A stretch of DNA of 7,008 nt from Methanosphaera sp. (lineage in GTDB: Archaea; Methanobacteriota; Methanobacteria; Methanobacteriales; Methanobacteriaceae), in NCBI GenBank assembly GCA_013330915.1, contig DUHK01000135.1, positions 1,265 through 8,272 on the forward strand. The letters are read 5' to 3'. How positions within the stretch are numbered: the first letter of the stretch is position 1; each line of letters opens with the position of its first letter. The notes beneath the pieces are model-generated. The model searched no databases, had not been told where the DNA came from, and was given only the letters and a program-made list of their open reading frames with translations. A program made the translations under genes and the position numbers. This document shows positions 1 through 3,995 of this stretch, piece by piece.

Positions 1-1028
1 TGGTCAAATGCTCTCCATTCAGGACCCATATCCACAATGTTGTCATCAATTACCAATCCACAAGAACCACAAACAACTTCACCACGTTCATGATCGTTGA
101 TAAGTTTCTTAGAACCACATTCAGGACAGATAGTTTCTTGTTTTTCCATTTCTGCAACGTCTTCTTTCATTTGCTCTTTTTCCGTTATTCCAGAAATGTT
201 TTCAAGTTCACGTTCCAATTCTTCAGAATCTGTAGTATCTATCTTGATGATTTCTTCAACATCCAAATCAGAGTTAGACATTAATTCAATATCAGAATCC
301 TCTTGCATGATGACATCGGCACCACCCATAGCATCTGACATGAAATCTCCCAAATCATCTCCAGAGGAATCATCATCATCTGATTTTTTATCGTCTTTGA
401 AATTATCCATAATTTCAAGTAATGGATTTGGTTGTTTTTTGGAGTCTTTGGATTTATCTTTGGATTTTTCCTTGGTTTTTGTTTTTGATTTTTCTGTATC
501 CTCTTGTTTATTTTTACGTGGTCTTCCAGGACCCCTCTTCTTAGGAGCTTCTTCAGTGGCTGTGGTCTTTTCAGTTTTAGCTTTTGATGCGTTTTTACGT
601 GGTCTTCCAGGACCCCTCTTCTTAGGAGCTTCTTCAGTGGATGTAGCTTTGTTTTTACTTTTTGGTGGTCTTCCAGGTCCACGTTTCTTAGGAGGTTCTT
701 GTTTTTCAAGAATAGTTGTGGTATGTTTGTCATCCTGAACTATATCTTCTGATTCGGCCTTTTTATTTTTTCTTGGCCTGCCAGGTCCTCTTTTAGATTT
801 TGCAACTGTTTTTGTGGAATCTTTGGTCTTTAATTCATCGGTTTGTTTTGCAGTAGTATCTGGTTTGGTAGCTTCGGATGTTTTAGTTGATTTAGTTTTA
901 GTTGATTTAGCTTTTGTTGTTTTGGTCTTTGTAGTTTTTACTTTGGTATCCACTTTTTTTGCTCTTGAATCTTTCACACTTTTTCTAGGTCTACCTAACC
1001 GTTTTTTTCTTTTTAGAATTCCTGCCAT
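1..1028 (-). CDS. tfb: Transcription initiation factor IIB (TFB) with long AT-hook N-terminal extension, 3' end cut by window
   Basis: TFB joins TBP on the TATA/BRE promoter and recruits archaeal RNA polymerase. The 342 codons visible run without a stop from the ATG at 1028 to the left edge. Residues 294-342 are a canonical TFIIB start and zinc ribbon: C301-x2-C304-x15-C320-x2-C323, then the B-reader beginning MGPEWRAFD. The cyclin folds lie outside the window. Residues 1-293 are not part of ordinary archaeal TFB (about 310 residues in total). They hold a Lys/Thr-rich stretch (about 17-78), GRP-centred AT-hook-like motifs at 9-17, 79-88, 114-124, 136-146 and 163-173, a Lys/Ser-rich segment (178-198) and an acidic linker (about 204-293, with DDDD at 217-220). 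The start at 1028 has GGAGG seven bases upstream, while the internal ATG at 149, where a normal TFB would begin, has no Shine-Dalgarno. The gene overlaps gar1 by 38 bases. The zinc ribbon identity is firm; the function of the extension is inferred. Confidence 0.93.
   Translation of the reverse strand, partial: MAGILKRKKRLGRPRKSVKDSRAKKVDTKVKTTKTKTTKAKSTKTKSTKTSEATKPDTTAKQTDELKTKDSTKTVAKSKRGPGRPRKNKKAESEDIVQDDKHTTTILEKQEPPKKRGPGRPPKSKNKATSTEEAPKKRGPGRPRKNASKAKTEKTTATEEAPKKRGPGRPRKNKQEDTEKSKTKTKEKSKDKSKDSKKQPNPLLEIMDNFKDDKKSDDDDSSGDDLGDFMSDAMGGADVIMQEDSDIELMSNSDLDVEEIIKIDTTDSEELERELENISGITEKEQMKEDVAEMEKQETICPECGSKKLINDHERGEVVCGSCGLVIDDNIVDMGPEWRAFD
511..640 (-). repeat. 49-bp perfect direct repeat (81-bp spacing) encoding AT-hook units in tfb
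   Basis: Positions 511-559 and 592-640 are identical over 49 bases, 81 bases (27 codons) apart. Each copy encodes TEEAPKKRGPGRPRK, an AT-hook-like motif with its acidic leader. Diverged relatives lie at about 657-689 (KKRGPGRPPKS) and 765-794 (KRGPGRPRKN). The pattern fits growth of the extension by in-frame tandem duplication. Confidence 0.9.
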
Positions 1029-1296
1029 GCCTTATCCTCCTTTTTTTATTTTGGGGTGAGATATATACTTTTTCACCAGGATTTGCTTTTTTAAACTTGT
1101 TGCTGGTTTTTATAGATATGTATGGTTTTTTTGTACTTCCAAATATATCATTTACTTTACCTATTGGCTTATTTTTGCCATTTACCAGTAAAGAGCCTAT
1201 CCTCGGTGTTTTCTTTGAAGGTACAATTAACTTGTTGGTACTCGTAACGTGACTAATTATACCCAATTCATTTAATTTAGTTTTATTAACTGACAT
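991..1296 (-). CDS. gar1: H/ACA ribonucleoprotein protein Gar1
   Basis: This 101-residue protein matches archaeal Gar1, the small beta-barrel subunit of H/ACA RNPs, which binds Cbf5 and aids substrate loading and release during guide-directed pseudouridylation. Residues 11-63 form the core: LGIISHVTSTNKLIV, then GSLLVNGKNKPIGKVNDIFGS and KKPYISIK. The signature G-K-V-x-D-I-F-G...PY at 46-59 is clear. The C-terminus (83-101) is a basic tail, and its last 12 residues overlap the tfb extension in another frame. The N-terminus is about seven residues longer than the core needs. No Shine-Dalgarno precedes the ATG at 1296, so the mRNA may be leaderless. A gar1-tfb order is common in Euryarchaeota, which supports the call and suggests co-transcription. 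Confidence 0.9.
   Translation of the reverse strand: MSVNKTKLNELGIISHVTSTNKLIVPSKKTPRIGSLLVNGKNKPIGKVNDIFGSTKKPYISIKTSNKFKKANPGEKVYISPQNKKRRIRHGRNSKKKKTVR
1036..1040 (-). promoter_or_regulatory. Shine-Dalgarno deciding the tfb start, inside gar1
   Basis: On the minus strand the sequence reads GGAGG, then seven bases, then the ATG at 1028. This is the strongest ribosome binding site near tfb and lies within the gar1 coding region. It supports translation of the whole AT-hook extension rather than initiation at the internal ATG at 149. Confidence 0.85.
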
Positions 1297-1310
1297 TTTA
1301 TTAACATTAA

Positions 1311-1324
1311 CTTTATAAATATTT
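1311..1324 (-). promoter_or_regulatory. TATA-box candidate for gar1-tfb
   Basis: The minus strand reads AATATTTATAAAG across 1311-1323. With the usual distance of about 25 bases from TATA to start of transcription, the transcript would begin at or within a few bases of the gar1 ATG. That fits the missing Shine-Dalgarno. A second candidate, TATTTAATC at 1342-1350, would give a leader of about 20 bases. The choice cannot be made from sequence alone. Confidence 0.45.
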
Positions 1325-1534
1325 TAATTAAAATAAACACTGATTAAATAGTTCTTAGAAACAATCATTGATTCAAAATTAGTTAATTAATGTTTTGGAG
1401 TTCAATGCTTATCATGGTGATTATTTTAACAATATTTTTTTAAACCTCTATTTTTTTAATAGTGATTTTATGCTTTTATATATATTTAACTATAATTATA
1501 ATAATAAATAAGATTGACTTAATATAAATACTTT

Positions 1535-1567
1535 TGGATACCTTTATATACTAATTTAAAGTATCCA
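1535..1567. repeat. Inverted repeat flanking a TATA-like element
   Basis: TGGATAC at 1535-1541 pairs with GTATCCA at 1561-1567, a 7-bp perfect inverted repeat with a 19-base spacer; three more pairs (1543-1545 with 1558-1560) can form after one bulged base. The spacer reads GTATATAAAGG on the minus strand, a good TATA match. It may be an operator around a promoter or just a 3'-end hairpin. Confidence 0.5.
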
Positions 1568-1571
1568 TTAA

Positions 1572-1585
1572 ATCCCAGCAGGGAT
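1572..1585. repeat. Short GC-containing hairpin ATCCC-AGCA-GGGAT
   Basis: A perfect 5-bp stem with a 4-base loop lies 34 bases past the stop of the RraA-like gene. It is the most GC-rich spot in the spacer. On the minus strand it is followed only by TTTAA, so it is not a classical intrinsic terminator by itself, though it may stabilise the 3' end of the transcript. Confidence 0.4.
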
Positions 1586-1618
1586 AAAGAGAAAAAGAAT
1601 TAAAAATAAATAAAAAAA
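1586..1618 (-). terminator. T-rich terminator of the RraA-like gene
   Basis: Directly after the stop codon the minus strand carries T7 (1612-1618), T5 (1602-1606) and T5 (1592-1596) in an almost pure T/A/C tract. Archaeal RNA polymerase terminates at runs of this kind without needing a hairpin. Confidence 0.65.
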
Positions 1619-2311
1619 TTAAAAACCGATAATTTCATCCATTTGAAGGTTATCTTCTATTAATTTTTTGGTGATGGTCTCTTCAAATTTTTTAAGCTTG
1701 TTTAGTTCAATAATTACTTCATCCAACTTTTCTTTTGGAACAACGACAACTCCATCAACATCCCCAATAATGAAATCACCTGTTTTTATAACTAAATTTT
1801 CAACAAGTAACTTTTCACCAATATCTCCTTCATTCAAAGGTAAACCTGCCCTTGATTGTATTTCCTGAGAAAAAACTGGAAAATCAAGTTCGAGAATATC
1901 ATTAGTATCACGACTGGATCCAACAAGCACCACGGCCTGAAGACCATGTTTTTGAGCAGCACAGGAAGCAAGACCACCCCACATCGCATAATCATTATTG
2001 GAACATTTTATAACCAATATCTCGTCCTCATCACAAGTATATATAGCTTTTATACCAGTTCCCCAATCATAAGAATTTGTTTCAGCGGTTTTGACAAAAC
2101 CAGCTACTTTATGTTTTGGATTAACAGGTTTTACACCTTTAATCAAACCATCAGTAGAATATAAATTTTTTAGAGCATCTGAAACATTGTCACTGCTTAC
2201 TCGTTCAAGGAGATTATCTATGGTGATTTCATTTTCTGATTCAACTTCGTCCACTTTAGGTGGTTTATTAAAGTTTAAAATACTCTTTGGTGTTATTTTA
2301 CCATTTGCCAT
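1619..2311 (-). CDS. RraA-like / class II pyruvate aldolase-like protein
   Basis: This 230-residue protein belongs to the RraA superfamily, which includes the RNase E inhibitor RraA of bacteria, HMG/CHA aldolases and oxaloacetate decarboxylases. The domain starts near residue 34 (LLERVSSDNVSDAL). Then come WGGLASCAAQ (111-120), GSSRDTNDI (131-139), FPVFSQ (144-149) and the strong signature GDFIIGDVDGVVVVP (178-192). R134-D135 are the pyruvate and metal-binding pair known in the family. Twenty residues before R134 the position usually held by Asp in the aldolases is G113, giving G-x20-R-D-x2-D. The first 33 residues are extra to the domain. In many methanogens this domain is fused behind hexulose-6-phosphate synthase, but here it stands alone. 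Automatic names such as demethylmenaquinone methyltransferase would be wrong, since methanogens lack menaquinone. Substrate unknown. It lies 45 bases after the DUF211 gene; its own Shine-Dalgarno is weak (GGAT, 8 bases off). Confidence 0.87.
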   Translation of the reverse strand: MANGKITPKSILNFNKPPKVDEVESENEITIDNLLERVSSDNVSDALKNLYSTDGLIKGVKPVNPKHKVAGFVKTAETNSYDWGTGIKAIYTCDEDEILVIKCSNNDYAMWGGLASCAAQKHGLQAVVLVGSSRDTNDILELDFPVFSQEIQSRAGLPLNEGDIGEKLLVENLVIKTGDFIIGDVDGVVVVPKEKLDEVIIELNKLKKFEETITKKLIEDNLQMDEIIGF

Positions 2312-2323
2312 AATATCAAATCC

Positions 2324-2343
2324 AAAAAAAATATAAAAAGAAT
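2324..2343 (-). promoter_or_regulatory. T-rich spacer between DUF211 and RraA-like genes: terminator and/or TATA element
   Basis: The minus strand reads TTTTTATATTTTTTTTGG within the 45-base gap, with T8 at 2324-2331. It could end part of the DUF211 transcripts. The embedded TTTATATT lies about 22 bases before the downstream ATG and could act as a TATA box for a leaderless RraA-like mRNA. Sequence alone does not separate these roles. Confidence 0.35.
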
Positions 2344-2356
2344 AAGGTGGTTATAT

Positions 2357-2647
2357 TTAATCTTGAGGTGTTGTTACTTCTTCAACTAATTTTCTACCTG
2401 CAACAACTTCATCTACACTATGAATTGAAGCCCCATAATGTTCTATAGCTTCCTTGATTTTATCATAATTAAGATCTTGTCCTTCCATAGTGATTTTAAC
2501 ATTCTCTGTATCTTTATCAATTTCCATCAAAGTAATGTTTACCCCATCCACTCCATCAAGACTACTTAAGTACAATGAAAATGATGGTAATGATGGTGAA
2601 TGTGGTTTTAGAATATCTAAAACAACTCTAATTAATGCATTTTTCAT
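2357..2647 (-). CDS. DUF211 family protein
   Basis: This 96-residue protein matches DUF211, a small archaeal family with a ferredoxin-like alpha/beta fold; a Methanothermobacter member has been crystallised, but no function is established. Recognisable parts are the opening beta strand and helix MKNALIRVVLDILKPHSPSL (1-20), the central LDGVDGVNITLMEIDKDTENVKITMEG (30-56) and the helix/strand LNYDKIKEAIEHYGASIHSVDEVVAG (59-84). The length is the usual one. There is no signal peptide or membrane segment, so it is likely cytoplasmic. GGAGG stands 12 bases before the ATG, a long but usable distance. A palindrome lies immediately upstream of that site, suggesting regulated expression. The gene may be co-transcribed with the RraA-like gene 45 bases downstream. 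Family assignment is good; role unknown. Confidence 0.88.
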   Translation of the reverse strand: MKNALIRVVLDILKPHSPSLPSFSLYLSSLDGVDGVNITLMEIDKDTENVKITMEGQDLNYDKIKEAIEHYGASIHSVDEVVAGRKLVEEVTTPQD

Positions 2648-2663
2648 TTTGTATATAATCCTC

Positions 2664-2679
2664 CGATTAAAATTAATCG
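2664..2679. repeat. Palindrome in the DUF211 leader, operator candidate
   Basis: CGATTAA-AA-TTAATCG is a palindrome with 7-bp arms and a 2-base centre. It sits next to the DUF211 Shine-Dalgarno (2660-2664) and near the transcription start predicted from the TATA element at 2701-2716. The position suits a repressor operator or a small hairpin that touches the ribosome binding site. Confidence 0.55.
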
Positions 2680-2700
2680 TGCTAAATATTATTATGTCAG

Positions 2701-2720
2701 TAATATAAGATATACTTTAA
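2701..2720 (-). promoter_or_regulatory. Promoter candidate for the DUF211 gene
   Basis: The minus strand reads TTAAAGTATATCTTATATTA, offering TATA matches at about 2709-2716 and 2701-2708. Either would start transcription near 2677-2686, giving a leader of about 30-40 bases that contains the palindrome and the GGAGG site. Confidence 0.5.
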
Positions 2721-2748
2721 AGAAATAGAACAAAAAGATTGATTTTAT

Positions 2749-2771
2749 AAAAAAAGTTAAAAAGAAAAAAA
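2749..2771 (-). terminator. T-rich terminator of the pyrH-DUF2116 unit
   Basis: Beginning two bases after the DUF2116 stop, the minus strand has T7 (2765-2771), T5 (2759-2763) and T7 (2749-2755) separated by one to three other bases. This is a typical archaeal multi-T terminator and separates this unit from the DUF211 promoter. Confidence 0.7.
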
Positions 2772-2773
2772 TA

Positions 2774-2968
2774 TTATTTTCTAAGGAACATGAATGCTAT
2801 CCAAGCAATAACAAATACTGCTATAAGAGCGTATAAAATTTTTCTTTGTTTAGCAACCTGTTGCTGTTTTAATTGAAAATTTTCCTGACATTGATCTGAA
2901 CAAAATGATTCAGACATAGGAATAGGTTTACCACATATAGCACAATGTCTGTGAGCTTCAACTACCAT
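2774..2968 (-). CDS. DUF2116-like zinc-ribbon protein with C-terminal membrane anchor
   Basis: This 64-residue protein begins with a small zinc-binding module, C9-x2-C12-x10-C23-x3-C27 (HCAICGKPIP...FCSDQCQ). A short polar helix rich in Gln and Lys follows (28-43), then one hydrophobic membrane span (about 44-62, ILYALIAVFVIAWIAFMFL) that ends in RK. This matches the archaeal DUF2116 type of protein. A C-terminal span with no signal peptide suggests a tail anchor that holds the zinc module in the cytoplasm. GGAGG stands seven bases before the ATG, which fixes the start. The gene begins 21 bases after the pyrH stop, so the two are almost surely co-transcribed. No function is known for the family. 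Confidence 0.88.
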   Translation of the reverse strand: MVVEAHRHCAICGKPIPMSESFCSDQCQENFQLKQQQVAKQRKILYALIAVFVIAWIAFMFLRK

Positions 2969-2989
2969 AAAATTACCTCCATAAAAAAC

Positions 2990-3661
2990 TTAATTTGTTA
3001 TTAATGTACCAATAGGTTCTGAAATAGCTGTTTTAACATTCTCTGGATTGTTACCATTAACAATTACAGTTTTAATACCTGAACGTTTAATAATCTCAAT
3101 AGCTGTTTTATCAATGAATTCATAAGTTCCAGCCTTAGTTTCATTGCCGGATACTATTTCCAATAGTTTAGCTGTTGTTACTTCACTAAACATTATTGCA
3201 TCATCAAATTTATTAGGATCTTTATCGTATAATCCATCAACACTAGTGGCGTTAATTACCAGGTCGGCTCCAACATATTCTGCCAGGATACTTCCCACAG
3301 CATCAGTACTATGAGCAGGTTCTGTACCACCCATAATGACTATTTTTCCGGTAGCTGAATATTCAAGTGCCTGTTGGAAATTCTCAGGAATTGCAGGATA
3401 GGAACAGTCCTTAAGTGCCAACTGTAAAAGACGAGCATTAATTCTTGTAACCTGAATACCTATTTCGTCACATATGGACTCACTTTCACCCATATCCCTT
3501 ACAACACTTATGTAATCACGGGCAGGTCTTCCACCACCTACAACAATAAATACTTCATGTTCTTTATTAATATCCTTTATGATTTTTGCATACGCTTCAA
3601 ATTTCTTATTATCATACTCCTTAAGAAGTATGGATCCACCTATTGTAATAACTATTCGCAT
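2990..3661 (-). CDS. pyrH: Archaeal UMP kinase
   Basis: UMP kinase makes UDP from UMP with ATP, a step in pyrimidine nucleotide supply, and belongs to the amino acid kinase fold. Counting from the ATG at 3661 the protein has 223 residues, the usual archaeal length. Landmarks are the phosphate-binding loop GGS at 8-10, GGGRPARDY (42-50), GGTEPAHSTDAVG (111-123) for UMP binding, and NATSVDGLYDKDP (137-149) near the ATP site. An in-frame ATG at 3670 would add three residues (MLL), but the GGAGA at 3671-3675 lies directly against that codon and nine bases from the one at 3661. Related enzymes begin MRIV-x-x-GGS, so 3661 is preferred. It heads a two-gene unit with the DUF2116-like gene and diverges from the release factor gene. 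Confidence 0.94.
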   Translation of the reverse strand: MRIVITIGGSILLKEYDNKKFEAYAKIIKDINKEHEVFIVVGGGRPARDYISVVRDMGESESICDEIGIQVTRINARLLQLALKDCSYPAIPENFQQALEYSATGKIVIMGGTEPAHSTDAVGSILAEYVGADLVINATSVDGLYDKDPNKFDDAIMFSEVTTAKLLEIVSGNETKAGTYEFIDKTAIEIIKRSGIKTVIVNGNNPENVKTAISEPIGTLITN

Positions 3662-3670
3662 TAATAACAT

Positions 3671-3675
3671 TCTCC
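3671..3675 (-). promoter_or_regulatory. Ribosome binding site deciding the pyrH start
   Basis: The minus strand reads GGAGA, abutting the ATG at 3670 but nine bases before the ATG at 3661. The spacing favours the second, shorter start. Confidence 0.7.
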
Positions 3676-3682
3676 ATTAATG

Positions 3683-3757
3683 ATTATAAGAATAATCAGT
3701 TAACTCTAAAAAAATATTTTATTAATAATTATTTATCTCTTAAATTATTCTTATAAT
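3683..3757. repeat. 14-bp perfect inverted repeat upstream of pyrH
   Basis: ATTATAAGAATAAT at 3683-3696 and its exact reverse complement ATTATTCTTATAAT at 3744-3757 are separated by 47 bases. The inner arm lies in the probable pyrH leader, and the spacer contains the likely TATA element. The arms could be paired protein-binding sites, or could form a stem if transcription starts far upstream. Confidence 0.6.
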
Positions 3758-3931
3758 TAACTATGAAATAGACACAACAGTAAAATATCAATAAATACTA
3801 AAAGCATTAACAACATAAATAAAAGCATACTATTTTAATATAAAAAAAATATTGGATTAATGATAATATGATTATTTAACAAGAAGGAATACACACAGGC
3901 AAAAAACAACCTAAACACCATTAAATGTATT

Positions 3932-3945
3932 CAAAAATTTAAATC
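3932..3945 (+). promoter_or_regulatory. Promoter (BRE/TATA) of the aRF1 gene
   Basis: CAAAAATTTAAATC offers a purine-rich BRE followed by TTTAAATC. Transcription would begin near 3968, leaving a leader of about 27 bases with the Shine-Dalgarno at 3985-3988. Confidence 0.5.
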
Positions 3946-3984
3946 CAATACTATTACTATAATTAATTCATAACAAAATTTCTA

Positions 3985-3988
3985 GGAG
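3985..3988 (+). promoter_or_regulatory. Shine-Dalgarno of the aRF1 gene
   Basis: AGGAGA, with GGAG at 3985-3988, stands seven bases before the ATG at 3996. It confirms that start. Confidence 0.8.
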
Positions 3989-3995
3989 ACAGTAT

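Larger units (their letters stand above)
1297..1618. other. 322-base AT-rich spacer without a gene
   Basis: No reading frame of useful length with a ribosome binding site is present on either strand. The spacer holds the T-rich 3' end of the RraA-like gene, two potential hairpins at 1535-1585, several TATA-like stretches (for example minus-strand TATATAAAAG at 1474-1483) and the gar1 promoter region. There is no GC-rich island of the sort that would mark a structured RNA in such an AT-rich genome, apart from the short hairpin at 1572-1585. Confidence 0.6.
3662..3995. other. Divergent pyrH / aRF1 intergenic region
   Basis: About 330 AT-rich bases separate the two divergent genes. The pyrH side holds the 14-bp inverted repeat and an A/T-rich TATA candidate (minus-strand AAAATATT, 3713-3720). 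The aRF1 side holds a TATA element and a good Shine-Dalgarno. Between about 3760 and 3925 no gene, RNA or clear repeat is visible on either strand. Confidence 0.55.

Noticed and set aside
147..149. Internal ATG as the true tfb start, giving a normal-length TFB
   Set aside because: No Shine-Dalgarno precedes it, the frame upstream stays open for 293 codons with sensible protein composition, and a strong site exists at 1036-1040. Additional internal initiation cannot be fully excluded.
281..733. 150-codon minus-strand open frame rich in Lys, Leu and Arg
   Set aside because: It is shifted by one base from the frame that reads into the TFIIB zinc ribbon. Its LLRRGVLEDHVK repeats are the out-of-frame reading of the same DNA repeats, and it lacks a Shine-Dalgarno.
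97..738. 213-codon plus-strand open frame with repeated LRGLPGPLFLGASS-type segments
   Set aside because: It is the antisense shadow of the AT-hook repeats in tfb. It has no ribosome binding site, and its repeats follow exactly from those of the minus-strand gene.
1297..1618. Small RNA gene or CRISPR in the 322-base spacer
   Set aside because: There are no spaced direct repeats and no GC-rich structured segment beyond the short hairpins, and no tRNA-like cloverleaf is visible on either strand.
3668..3670. ATG at 3670 as the pyrH start
   Set aside because: The ribosome binding site abuts it with almost no spacing, while the ATG at 3661 has nine bases of spacing and gives the MRIV-x-x-GGS start seen in the family.
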